This document shows, in pieces, positions 14,905-23,418 of a stretch of DNA of 64,000 bases. Position numbers and translations under genes: made by a program. Within the stretch, counting starts at the first letter, position 1. Every line of letters starts with the position of its first letter. Source of the DNA: Lysobacterales bacterium (GTDB lineage: Bacteria; Pseudomonadota; Gammaproteobacteria; Xanthomonadales; Ahniellaceae); assembly GCA_016703225.1 (NCBI GenBank), contig JADJCM010000001.1, forward strand, positions 1,426,001 to 1,490,000, in the 5' to 3' direction. The notes under the pieces were generated by a model. That model saw only the letters and a program-made list of their open reading frames with translations, ran no database searches and was not told the origin of the DNA.

Positions 14905-17030
14905 TGGCGCGGCGCCTGCTGTGGCTGTTGCCGACCGCGAGTGCGCTCGCGCTGCTGGTCGCGGCGTTGTGGCTCGCCGCCGACGCCGAGAGCGCCGAGA
15001 GCCGTCTCGGCGCTGCCTACGGCTGGCTGTTCGGTGTCTCCGCGGTGGCGGTGCTGGTGTTGGTCGGTGCAATCGTGCGCGAGCTTTGGCGACTGTGGCG
15101 CGAGCGCGCCGAATCGCGGCCGGGGGCGCGCTTGAATGCGCGCCTGGCGGCGCTGTTCGGCCTGATCGCGTTGCCCTCGACCCTGCTCGTGGCCGGCTTC
15201 GCGATCCGCTTTCTCGATGCCGGCATCGATTCCTGGTTCCGCGTCGATCTTGAGGCCGCACAAGAGGCGGCGCGCGCGCTCGGCGAGCAGGTGCTGCTGC
15301 GCGAGCAGCGGCAGACGCTGGCGCGGGTCGAGGCATTGGCGCGAAGCATTGGCGCTGATCCGGGCGGCGATGTGCAGGCGCAGTTCGACCGCTTGCTCGA
15401 AGACGATGCCGCGCTGGCGGTGCATCTCGCCAGCTACGACGGCAATGGCGGCGTCGAAGCGCTCGCCTTCAGCACCACCGCGATTACCCTGCCAGCGGCG
15501 CCGGACGAAGCCTTGCGCCTGCAGATTGGCGAGTCCGGCGGTATCGCGCAGACCGTGACCCTGGCCGACCAGCTGGTGGTACGGGCATTTGCCACCACCA
15601 CCGACGCGCTCGGCCGCAGCCACTTGCTGCAGTGGATCCAGCCCTTGCCGGCGGAGCTGGCACCGCAGCTGGCGCAACTCGAACGCAGCAGCATCGACTA
15701 TGCGCAGCTGCGTTTTCAGCGCACGGCCTTGAAGACCACCTTCGTGTTGATCCTCGGTTTCGTGACCTTGCTCGCGCTGCTCGCGACCCTGCTCGCCGCG
15801 CTTGCCGCGACGCGCCGGCTGACGCGGCCGATCGCACGTCTGGCCGAGGCGACGACGGCGATCGGCGAAGGCCGCTTCGGGGCGCAAGTCGAGGAGCAGT
15901 CGCAGGACGATCTCGGTGTGTTGACGGCCGCGTTCAATCGCATGAGTCGCGATCTGTCCGAGCTCGATGTACGTGAACAGACCAGTCGTGCCGAAACCGA
16001 GCACGCGCGCGCGCATCTCGCGGCGGTGTTGTCGCGGTTGTCGGCCGGCGTGGTCAGCGTCGATGGCGCGCACGTGACCACCGCCAACGCAGCCGCGGCG
16101 GAGCTGCTCGGCTGCCCGCTCACGGCGCTGATCGACCAGCCCGTCACTGAGGTGGCCGCAGCATCGCCAGTCGCAGCGCAGGTGATGGCGATGATCCAGG
16201 CGCGCAGCCGGGAGGCGCGCAACGAGTGGCGCGAAGAGCTGGCCGCACCGGGAGAGCAGCCGCGAGCATTGCTGTTGCGCGCGCTGCAACTCGGCGGCGA
16301 CGCCACGCGTTACGTGGTGATCATTGACGACATGACCGTGATCGCGCAGGCGCAGCGCGAGGCGGCCTGGTCGGAGGTGGCGCGGCGGCTGGCGCACGAG
16401 ATCAAGAACCCGCTGACGCCGATCCGGCTCGCGGCCGAGCGCATGCAACATCGCTTCAAGGGCAAGCTCGACGCGGCCGATGCGCAGGTGCTCGATCGCG
16501 CCACGCAGACCATCGTCGCCCAGGTGGATGCACTCAAGGGCCTGGTCAATGCCTTCGGCGACTACGCGCGCCCGGCGCGCATCGAGTTGCGCGCGCTGGC
16601 GATTGCGCCACTGGTCGGCGAGGTGCTCGATCTGTACGAGTCGAGCGGGCAATGCCGGATCACGCGCGACTTCGCTGCGGTGTTGCCGGCGCTGCGCGCC
16701 GATCGCGACAGCCTGCGTCAGCTTCTGGTGAATCTGTTGACCAATGCGGTCGAGGCCGGTGGCCATGGTGTCGCGGTCGATGTGCAGCTGGCGTTGCGCG
16801 ACGGTGGCATTGAACTGGTGCTGCGCGACCACGGGCCGGGACTGCCGCCGGAGTTCGATGGTCGCTGGTTCGAGCCGTACACGAGCACCAAGCCCAAGGG
16901 TGGTGGGCTTGGTCTGGCGATGGTGCAGAAGATCGCCGAGGAACATGGCGGGCGCATCCGCGCCGAGCATGCCGAAGGCGGTGGTGCGCGTTTCGTGTTG
17001 TGGCTGCCGGTCGCGGGAGCGGTGGCATGA
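14904..17030 (+). CDS. ntrY: NtrY-family sensor histidine kinase
   Basis: A 708-residue membrane histidine kinase. Three or four membrane segments occur near the N-terminus (residues about 8-25, 40-60, 85-105) and another after the periplasmic region (TTFVLILGFVTLLALLATLL, about 275-300). A HAMP domain (TRRLTRPIARLAEATTAIGE) and a PAS domain follow. The phosphoacceptor is His498 in RLAHEIKNPLTPIRLAAERM. ATP-binding motifs are LLVNLLTNAVEAGG (N), LRDHGPGLPPEFDGRW (G1) and KGGGLGLAMVQKIAEEHGG (G2). The order rsmB-DUF4390-ntrY is conserved in relatives, where an NtrX regulator usually follows. Here a glycosyltransferase overlaps by four bases instead, and no response regulator is adjacent. Confidence 0.9.
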   Translation: MARRLLWLLPTASALALLVAALWLAADAESAESRLGAAYGWLFGVSAVAVLVLVGAIVRELWRLWRERAESRPGARLNARLAALFGLIALPSTLLVAGFAIRFLDAGIDSWFRVDLEAAQEAARALGEQVLLREQRQTLARVEALARSIGADPGGDVQAQFDRLLEDDAALAVHLASYDGNGGVEALAFSTTAITLPAAPDEALRLQIGESGGIAQTVTLADQLVVRAFATTTDALGRSHLLQWIQPLPAELAPQLAQLERSSIDYAQLRFQRTALKTTFVLILGFVTLLALLATLLAALAATRRLTRPIARLAEATTAIGEGRFGAQVEEQSQDDLGVLTAAFNRMSRDLSELDVREQTSRAETEHARAHLAAVLSRLSAGVVSVDGAHVTTANAAAAELLGCPLTALIDQPVTEVAAASPVAAQVMAMIQARSREARNEWREELAAPGEQPRALLLRALQLGGDATRYVVIIDDMTVIAQAQREAAWSEVARRLAHEIKNPLTPIRLAAERMQHRFKGKLDAADAQVLDRATQTIVAQVDALKGLVNAFGDYARPARIELRALAIAPLVGEVLDLYESSGQCRITRDFAAVLPALRADRDSLRQLLVNLLTNAVEAGGHGVAVDVQLALRDGGIELVLRDHGPGLPPEFDGRWFEPYTSTKPKGGGLGLAMVQKIAEEHGGRIRAEHAEGGGARFVLWLPVAGAVA

Positions 17031-18733
17031 GTGCCGCGGCGCGCCGCGACCTGTGGTTGCTGCTGGCGCTGGCCTTGCTGGTGCTTGGCGTCGGGATCGG
17101 ATTGCGCGATCCGTGGCCGGCGGACGAGCCGCGCTTCGTGCTGGTCGCGCAGCAGATGGCGGAAAGCGGCAAACTGCTGATTCCGCACCGCGGCGCCGAG
17201 ATCTATCCGGACAAGCCGCCGCTGTTTCTGTGGCTGCTGGTCGCAGCGCACAAGTTCACCGGCGAATGGCGCATCAGTTTCCTGCTGCCGTCGCTGCTCG
17301 CGAGCCTCGGCACGCTGGCGCTCACCTTCGATTTGGCGCTGCGCTTCTGGGGCCGGCGCGCGGCGCGGCTGGCGGCGTTGATGCTGCTGTTCGCGTTCCA
17401 GTTCAGCTACCAGGCCAAGCGCGCGCAGATCGATCCGTTCCTGGTGTTCGCGATGACCGCGGCTGCGCATGCGTTCCTCAGTCATGCGTTGCTCGCGCCA
17501 TCGCGGGTGACGCATGCAGCGGGCTGGTTCATGGCCGCGATCGGCACCATCAGCAAGGGCGTCGGCGCACTGACCTTGTTGATGTTGCCGGTGATCGCGT
17601 TGGGGCGGCGGCTTGGATTCGGGGTTCCGGTGAGAGCGGTCGCGGCAAAGTGCCGCTCCTACACGGCTGCGAAATCGGCGCGGTCGCACCTGGGGTGGGG
17701 GCTGCTGGCGTTCGTCGCCGCGTGCTCGGTATGGCTGGTGCCGCTGGGAATCGCGGTGGCGACCTGGGGCGACGCCGAAGTGGTGGCCTATGCGCGCGAA
17801 ATCCTGCTCGGCCAGACCGCGCGTCGCTACGCCAATCCCGAGCATCACTTCCAGCCATGGTGGTACTTCGCTGGCGTGATGCTGACGACGTGGTTGCCGT
17901 TCGTGCTGGCCTGGCCGTGGGCGCTGCCTTATGCCTGGCGGCAACTGCGCACGCGCCGCGACGCGCGCGTGTTCGTGCCGCTGCTGTGGGCGGCGCTGGT
18001 GCTGCTGTTCTTTTCGCTGTCGCCGGGCAAGCGCGACATGTACATCCTGCCGCTGCTGCCGATGCTGTGCGTGGCGCTGGCGCCGGGGCTGGTGTTCGCT
18101 TCGCGGCGCCGGGGTTTCCGTCGTCTCGTGTTCGCCTTCGTGCTGGCACTTGCGTTGCCGCTGGCGGTCGCTGGGCTGATGGCGGCGCTCGGCGAGCCCG
18201 GTTTCGAGGCGCGCCAGGAATTGCGCTACGAACTGGCCGCGGGCGCCGACGCGTTGTGGTGGATGCTCGGCGCGGTCGGTTGCGTCGGGCTCGTGGCGGC
18301 GGCGTTGGCGGGCACGCGCCACGCGCTGCGCGCCTGCTTCGCGTTGCTGGCGACCCTGTGGATTGGACTTAGCCTGGTTGCGTACCCGTTGCTCGATGCG
18401 CACAGTTCCGGGCGCGCGGTGATGCAGCGCGCACGCGCCGCTGCCGGCGCCGACACCGCCATCGGACTGGTCGGTTGGCGCGAACAACATTTGCTGCAGG
18501 CGATCGGCGTGGTCGCTGAATTCGGCTTCAAACGGCCTGCAGCCGTGCAGTTCGATGCCGCCGCCGCGTGGCTCCGCGCCGAGCCGCTGCGCCGCGCAAT
18601 CTTCGCCGATGCCGCCGTGATTCCCGCCTGCGTGGACGCCACCCGCGCCACCGCACTCGGCAGCAGCAATCGCCGCGACTGGATGCTGCTGCGCGTCGAC
18701 GCGCTCGCGGCGTGCGCGATTCAGAACCCGTAA
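17027..18733 (+). CDS. ArnT/PMT-like membrane glycosyltransferase
   Basis: A 568-residue integral membrane protein of the GT-C type, likely transferring a sugar from a polyprenyl-phosphate donor at the periplasmic face. The first luminal loop has the catalytic-type acidic motif DPWPADEPRFVLVAQQMAE followed by IPHRGAEIYPDKPPLFLWLL, as in ArnT-like enzymes. About ten to twelve hydrophobic segments follow, including FSLSPGKRDMYILPLLPMLC. An in-frame Arg/Lys-rich segment at about residues 200-225 (VPVRAVAAKCRSYTAAKSAR) is encoded by an inserted REP element (17626-17695) in a hydrophilic loop. The ATG at 17027 overlaps ntrY by four bases. The acceptor is unknown; lipid A or another glycolipid is possible. 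Confidence 0.82.
   Translation: MSAAARRDLWLLLALALLVLGVGIGLRDPWPADEPRFVLVAQQMAESGKLLIPHRGAEIYPDKPPLFLWLLVAAHKFTGEWRISFLLPSLLASLGTLALTFDLALRFWGRRAARLAALMLLFAFQFSYQAKRAQIDPFLVFAMTAAAHAFLSHALLAPSRVTHAAGWFMAAIGTISKGVGALTLLMLPVIALGRRLGFGVPVRAVAAKCRSYTAAKSARSHLGWGLLAFVAACSVWLVPLGIAVATWGDAEVVAYAREILLGQTARRYANPEHHFQPWWYFAGVMLTTWLPFVLAWPWALPYAWRQLRTRRDARVFVPLLWAALVLLFFSLSPGKRDMYILPLLPMLCVALAPGLVFASRRRGFRRLVFAFVLALALPLAVAGLMAALGEPGFEARQELRYELAAGADALWWMLGAVGCVGLVAAALAGTRHALRACFALLATLWIGLSLVAYPLLDAHSSGRAVMQRARAAAGADTAIGLVGWREQHLLQAIGVVAEFGFKRPAAVQFDAAAAWLRAEPLRRAIFADAAVIPACVDATRATALGSSNRRDWMLLRVDALAACAIQNP
17626..17695. repeat. REP element inserted in frame in a coding sequence
   Basis: GCGGCA-aag-TGCCGC (17642-17656) is a perfect palindrome flanked by CTCCTACA, the REP hallmark seen in reverse as TGTAGGAGCGGCA...TGCCGCGACC. 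The downstream gaaatcggcgcggtcgc also fits the usual REP tail. The element lies wholly inside the glycosyltransferase gene and keeps its frame open. Confidence 0.75.
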
Positions 18734-21105
18734 CGGGCGTCGATGCCGACGATGCGGTTGTAGGCGTGGTAGGGCGTGAGCAGGAGACCGCGGCCGTAGC
18801 TGTCGGCGATGTAGTCGTCGTCGAGCAGGTTGCTGCCCCAAAGCGAGAGATCGAAGCGACCGCGGCGCCAGCCGACGCGCAGGTCGAGCAGATTGCGCGC
18901 GCCGAGGCGTTCGATGCTGGCGTCGTCGTTGACGATCCAGGTCGGGGCTGCATGGCTGAACTGGCTGCCGGCATACCAGTCGCCGGCAAAGTGCAGGCGT
19001 CCACCGATGCCCGCCGACCATTCCGGCGCGCCGCGCACCGCGGCCGCAGCCAGTGATTCCGGTTGCAGCGTGGAGCGACTGTGCAGGCCGCTGGCGTTGG
19101 CCCACAGTTCGGCGTCGTCGCGCGGTTGCCAAAGCCACTGCAGTTCGGCGCCGAGAATCTTGCTGGCGAAGTGGATCGCGTCCGGGTTCTCGGGACCGGT
19201 GAAATTCGCCACGCGATCACGCCAGTGGTGATGGAACAGGCGCGCTTCGATACGCGCCGAGCGCAACAGCGGTCGCGACCAGGCGAGTTCGGCGGTGCGC
19301 AGTTTCTCCAGCGTCGAGCGTGGGCTCAGGGCCAGCGTGTCGAGGTCGGAACCGAGGAAGGAGTCTCGTAGCAGCAGCGCCAGCCAGTGGTTTTCGTTGA
19401 AGCGGTGGCGCAGGCCGAGGCTCGGCAGCCACAGCGTTTCGTGGTGGCGGATGCGCGCATTGCGCTCCTGCACCAGCACGCCGAGTGCGTCGCTGCAGGT
19501 TTCGATGGCGGCGTCGTAGCGACCCGTGACCAGTCGGCAGTTGTTCTCGCTGACCACGCTGGTGGCGAGCTGTGAGCGCGATTCAGCGGCGACATGGCGC
19601 AGGCCGATGTGGCCGTCCCAACGCGTCTCGTCGTCGTAGAGGAATTCGGCATAGGCCTGCGGCAGATCCGACCGCGCCGTCTCGGCGCCGTCGTAGGCGA
19701 GGCTGGCCGGACCCGGTGCCGCCGGAATCATCCCGAGCGAGCTGGAGGTCGAAGGCGTGATCGAAAAGCGGCGGCTGCCGTGCACGCGATAGCCGCGATT
19801 CGCCTGCAACAGGCCGGCGCTGATCAAACCATGCGCGCCGGCGTCGCGTTCGAGGCGCAGGTCGGCGTGTTGCAGATGCACGTAGGCCGGCGTCTCCGAG
19901 ACCAGGTTCTGGCCGTTGCGGCGCGTCAGCGCGGCGCGGGTGTCGGAAGAGCCGGCCTGGGCACTGAGCTGCCAGCGATCTCCGGGCCGCCATTGCCATG
20001 CTGCGCCGGCACCATGGATGTCGACGTCGGAGCCGAGCAGGCAATGCGGTTGGCCGCCGCCGCAAGGGCCTTCGCCACCGCCGAGGTCGGCACGCGCGAA
20101 ATCGAGGACGCTGGCCTGCAGCTGGTGCGTCCGCTCCGGGCTTTGCCAGGCCAGGCGCAGCGCGTATTGGCGCTGCTGGAAGACATCCGGCTGCTGCTCC
20201 GCCGCGATTTCCTCGCCACCGATCTGCCGGCTCGCACCGAACGCGCCCTGCATGCCCGGTACGCCAAGTCCGCCGGTCGCGGCCACATGCACCATGGGCG
20301 CCAGCGCCGGCGCATGCGAGACGCCGACGCTACCGCCGAACGCGGCCGCGGGCGCGCGCGTGCCGATTGCCAGGTCGCCGGCACCGGCGCCATAAGCGGT
20401 GGCCATGCCGGTGGCGCTGCGCGTGATTTCGAGCGACTGCATCAGTCCCAGTCCGGGCCGGTTGAACAACCAGGCTTCGGCGGGCACCGGCACGCCGTCG
20501 ATGGTGATCAGGCTGGCGCGCTGATTGGGCGCAACGCGCGAAGCGCTGACGCCGCGGATGACATCGCTCGCGGCCATGCCGTAGACGCCGGGCGCGCGCG
20601 TCAACGCACTGCCGTAATCATGCGGCGCGGTGTCCGCGATGGCGTCGGCGTCGATGCGCGTGCGCGCGATCGCGGCACTGCGTTCGCTCGGCAGGCGCGC
20701 CTGCGCGGTCAGCGAGGTGCGCGCCGATGCCGTGTCGGTCTCGGCATCGGCAGCAATGCTCAGGGTCGACTCCTGCAGCGCCGCCGCGGCATCGGCTGCG
20801 ACCAGCTCGACCACCTGATCGCTTCGCTGCGACCAGTTCAGTGCAGCGGCGATGGCCAGCGCATCGAGCGCATCGGCCACCGAACTGCCCGCGTCGAGCG
20901 CAGGTCCCGCGCGTCGCCCCAGCGCCGGCGCCAGCACGATGCGACAGTTACTCGCCGCGGCCAGCGCGCTCACGGCATCGAGCAGCGAAGTTGCCGGCAC
21001 CGTCGCAGACAATGGGCGATCGAGGTCGCAGGCCAGGGCGGCGACGGGACCCGCCAGCCCGAGCAAGATCAACGCACTCTGCAATGACCTCGAAAGTGCC
21101 GGCAT
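18721..21105 (-). CDS. TonB-dependent outer-membrane receptor with STN signalling domain
   Basis: A 794-residue outer-membrane transporter of the FecA/FpvA transducer class. A signal peptide (MPALSRSLQSALILLGLAGP, then VAALA) is followed by an STN domain, about residues 30-105 (LLDAVSALAAASNCRIVLAP). The plug follows, about 150-280 (SALTRAPGVYGMAASDVIRG, ITIDGVPVPAEAWLFNRPG). The remainder is a 22-strand-type beta-barrel ending in an aromatic (GIDARYGF), as expected for BAM recognition. The STN domain contacts FecR, so this receptor should signal through the FecR and ECF sigma genes immediately upstream. The substrate is unknown; ferric siderophore, heme or another ligand is possible. The stop lies only 12 bases beyond the glycosyltransferase stop, converging. 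Confidence 0.92.
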   Translation of the reverse strand: MPALSRSLQSALILLGLAGPVAALACDLDRPLSATVPATSLLDAVSALAAASNCRIVLAPALGRRAGPALDAGSSVADALDALAIAAALNWSQRSDQVVELVAADAAAALQESTLSIAADAETDTASARTSLTAQARLPSERSAAIARTRIDADAIADTAPHDYGSALTRAPGVYGMAASDVIRGVSASRVAPNQRASLITIDGVPVPAEAWLFNRPGLGLMQSLEITRSATGMATAYGAGAGDLAIGTRAPAAAFGGSVGVSHAPALAPMVHVAATGGLGVPGMQGAFGASRQIGGEEIAAEQQPDVFQQRQYALRLAWQSPERTHQLQASVLDFARADLGGGEGPCGGGQPHCLLGSDVDIHGAGAAWQWRPGDRWQLSAQAGSSDTRAALTRRNGQNLVSETPAYVHLQHADLRLERDAGAHGLISAGLLQANRGYRVHGSRRFSITPSTSSSLGMIPAAPGPASLAYDGAETARSDLPQAYAEFLYDDETRWDGHIGLRHVAAESRSQLATSVVSENNCRLVTGRYDAAIETCSDALGVLVQERNARIRHHETLWLPSLGLRHRFNENHWLALLLRDSFLGSDLDTLALSPRSTLEKLRTAELAWSRPLLRSARIEARLFHHHWRDRVANFTGPENPDAIHFASKILGAELQWLWQPRDDAELWANASGLHSRSTLQPESLAAAAVRGAPEWSAGIGGRLHFAGDWYAGSQFSHAAPTWIVNDDASIERLGARNLLDLRVGWRRGRFDLSLWGSNLLDDDYIADSYGRGLLLTPYHAYNRIVGIDARYGF

Positions 21106-21117
21106 CGGGCCTCGTGC

Positions 21118-22053
21118 TCAGGGATCGGTTCGACTGGCCGCCACCGGCCGCAGCCAGACGATACCGGCAGCGGATGCCACGACGCGCAGTTCGTAGCGTT
21201 GCGCCAGCGTGTCGAGCGCCGCGTGCTGTTCGGCGGTGTCACCCATCGGCAGTGCGGCATCGAGGCGCAGGTCGCTGCCGGCGTTGGCGCCGAACACGCG
21301 CATGCCGCTGCGCGCCGACCAGCGCGCGAAGGCGATTTCCGCGGGGGCATGGTCGAGTACCAGCAGATCCGGCTCGGCTTCGGTTTCATGGTGCGCGAAG
21401 CGTTCGAGCTGCGCACCCCGCCACTGTGCGGCCTCGCCGGCAGCGAGTTGCAGCGGTTCGCCTGCGCCAGCGCGCACCTCGACGCGGCCTTCGGCGACGC
21501 CGACGCGCAGCGCACCTTCGGCAGCCTGAACCTCGAAGCGGGTGCCGATATCGCGCACGCGGAACTCGCCATGCCGCAGCGTCAGCGGGCGCGGATCGGC
21601 GCCGACTGCGATGCGCAGGCCGCCGCGCAGCAGCTCGACCACGCGGGCATCGGCACCCAGTTCGACGCGCAGCGCGGAATCAGGCTCCAGTTCGACGCGA
21701 CTGCCGTCGGCGAGCGTCAGCGACGCGGTCGCACCGACCGCGCTGCGCAAGTCGGCGCGCGCGTTTTCGATCGCGCGCGGAGCCAGCATGACGGCGACGA
21801 TCGCCAGCGAGGCAGTGACGAACCCGAGCCACGGGGCGTGGCGGCGCAGCCGCGACGGCGCCGGTTCCGCGACGCGCGGCTGGCTCGGCTCGGCGGCGGC
21901 GTTCAAGGTCATCAGCACGTCCAGATAGGCGAGGCGATGGGCGTCGTCTGCGGCCAGCCAGGCGTCGAACGCCGACTGCAATTCAGCATCCGCCGGCGCC
22001 GCGCTGATGCGAAGCTGCCACTGCACCGCCTGCGCGAGCTGCATGTCGTTCAC
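21118..22053 (-). CDS. FecR-family anti-sigma regulator
   Basis: A 311-residue inner-membrane sigma regulator. The N-terminal cytoplasmic part (AVQWQLRISAAPADAELQSA, FDAWLAADDAHRLAYLDVL) is the DUF4880-type sigma-contact region. One membrane segment follows near residues 90-108 (APWLGFVTASLAIVAVML). The periplasmic FecR domain has ATASLTLADGSRVELEPDSA and GEFRVRDIGTRFEVQAAEGA. The C-terminal part resembles an STN-like fold that would meet the receptor. The GTG at 22053 is preferred over the ATG at 22044 because GGGAGG lies six bases upstream of the GTG. It lies between the sigma factor and the receptor. Confidence 0.9.
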   Translation of the reverse strand: MNDMQLAQAVQWQLRISAAPADAELQSAFDAWLAADDAHRLAYLDVLMTLNAAAEPSQPRVAEPAPSRLRRHAPWLGFVTASLAIVAVMLAPRAIENARADLRSAVGATASLTLADGSRVELEPDSALRVELGADARVVELLRGGLRIAVGADPRPLTLRHGEFRVRDIGTRFEVQAAEGALRVGVAEGRVEVRAGAGEPLQLAAGEAAQWRGAQLERFAHHETEAEPDLLVLDHAPAEIAFARWSARSGMRVFGANAGSDLRLDAALPMGDTAEQHAALDTLAQRYELRVVASAAGIVWLRPVAASRTDP

Positions 22054-22129
22054 CGGAGACCTCCCATAACCGGCCGACGCGCCGTGCCCGCGCTTCCCCC
22101 AGCGCTGCTTCGAAAACCGTTGTGGCGAC

Positions 22130-22630
22130 TCATTGCGCACCTCCGCGCATCAGCTCGCCCAGTTGCCGCAGGGCCTGGGTCATGTGGTTCTCGACGGTCT
22201 TGGCGGTGATTCCGAGTGCCACCGCGGCCTCTTTCAGGCTCAAGCCCTCGACGCGCACCAGCCACAGCACGCGGCGGCGCTGTTCCGGCAGTTGCGTCAG
22301 CGCCTGCTGCACGCGGGCGAGCTGCTCGCGCGCCAGGGCGTGCACCTCGGGGCTGGCCTCGTCGGCGACGTTGGCATCGATCGCCACGTCGCTTTCCTCG
22401 ACCTCGACGCCGCGCGTGCTGCGCCGACGCAACGCATCACGCGCCAGGTTGTAGCCGACCTGGAACAGGAAGGCGCGGGCATCGCGGACCTCGGCGAAGG
22501 GCACGTCGAGCAGGCGCATCGCGGTGTCCTGCACGCAGTCCTCGGCCAGCGCGCGGTCGCCGAGCACGCGCGTCAGCACCGCGCGCAGTTCCGAGGCATG
22601 CGCGGCGAATACCGCGGTCCACGGGCTCAT
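22130..22630 (-). CDS. ECF RNA polymerase sigma factor, FecI-like
   Basis: A 166-residue sigma factor with region 2 (VLTRVLGDRALAEDCVQDTA, DARAFLFQVGYNLARDALRR) and region 4 (LTQLPEQRRRVLWLVRVEGL, SLKEAAVALGITAKTVENHM). It lacks region 3, as expected for ECF factors. It should direct RNA polymerase to the receptor promoter when the TonB-dependent receptor binds its ligand. It overlaps the upstream energy-transducer gene by four bases and is followed by fecR after 76 bases. Confidence 0.93.
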   Translation of the reverse strand: MSPWTAVFAAHASELRAVLTRVLGDRALAEDCVQDTAMRLLDVPFAEVRDARAFLFQVGYNLARDALRRRSTRGVEVEESDVAIDANVADEASPEVHALAREQLARVQQALTQLPEQRRRVLWLVRVEGLSLKEAAVALGITAKTVENHMTQALRQLGELMRGGAQ

Positions 22631-23394
22631 TCGCGACGCAACCGGTACTCGACCGGCAGGCGCAGGTCGGTGATCGCGAACGCTCCCGCCGGTGGCGGCG
22701 GCAGCGGCGAAGACTGCGTGATCAGGCGCGTGGCGGCGCGGTCGAGCAGGTCATGGCCGGAACTGCGCTCGATGTCGGAGCGCAACACCACGCCGCGCCG
22801 CGACACCCGCGCGCGCAACCAGACCGTGCCTTCGACATCGCGCTGGCGGGCGCGCTCCGGGTAGTGCTGGAAGCGCCGCAGGTGCGCGAGCACGTCCCAG
22901 ACGTAGGCGTCCGCAGCAGACGCCGCGGCGCTCGTAGCGGGCGTCGGCGTCGGCGTCGGCAGCGACTCGCTTGCATCCGCGCTGCTGCGACCGGCGGCGT
23001 TCGGTGCGCGCTGCGCCTCGCGCAGCGGCTCCGGCGCCGGCACGTCGCTGACCGCGAGCGCTGCCGCGGCATCGTCGCGGGCTGCGGCCGGCGCAGCGCG
23101 TGGCATCGGTGCCGCCTCAGGCTGTGGCACCGGCGGCTCGATGCGCGGCAGCGGAACCGGCGCCGGCTCGGCCACCTGCCACTCGACCAGCAGCGGCGAA
23201 GTCGCCTGCGCTGCGATCTCCCCACCACCGCCCTGCTGCAGCAACAGCAACCCGAGCAGCAAGCCATGCACCACCAGCGACACGCTGATCCCGGCCACGA
23301 AGCGCAGGCTGACGCGCGCGTCCGCTGCTTCAGGGCGCGGCAGGGGCAGTGCTTCGTCGAATGGCTGGGAGGCAACGTCCGGCATCGGCGCCAT
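22627..23394 (-). CDS. TonB-like energy transducer
   Basis: A 255-residue protein with a short cytoplasmic N-terminus, a single membrane segment near residues 30-55 (FVAGISVSLVVHGLLLGLLL) containing the conserved SxxxH arrangement that contacts ExbB-ExbD, a Pro-rich periplasmic spacer, and a TonB C-terminal domain (YVWDVLAHLRRFQHYPERAR, GTVWLRARVSRRGVVLRSDI, SGHDLLDRAATRLI). It probably energises the receptor encoded in the same operon. A TonB dedicated to one transducer system, placed first before the sigma gene, is a compact arrangement. Met1 and Met4 are both possible starts. Confidence 0.87.
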   Translation of the reverse strand: MAPMPDVASQPFDEALPLPRPEAADARVSLRFVAGISVSLVVHGLLLGLLLLQQGGGGEIAAQATSPLLVEWQVAEPAPVPLPRIEPPVPQPEAAPMPRAAPAAARDDAAAALAVSDVPAPEPLREAQRAPNAAGRSSADASESLPTPTPTPATSAAASAADAYVWDVLAHLRRFQHYPERARQRDVEGTVWLRARVSRRGVVLRSDIERSSGHDLLDRAATRLITQSSPLPPPPAGAFAITDLRLPVEYRLRRE

Positions 23395-23418
23395 GCTCGC
23401 AGCGTGCTGGTGTCGGCG

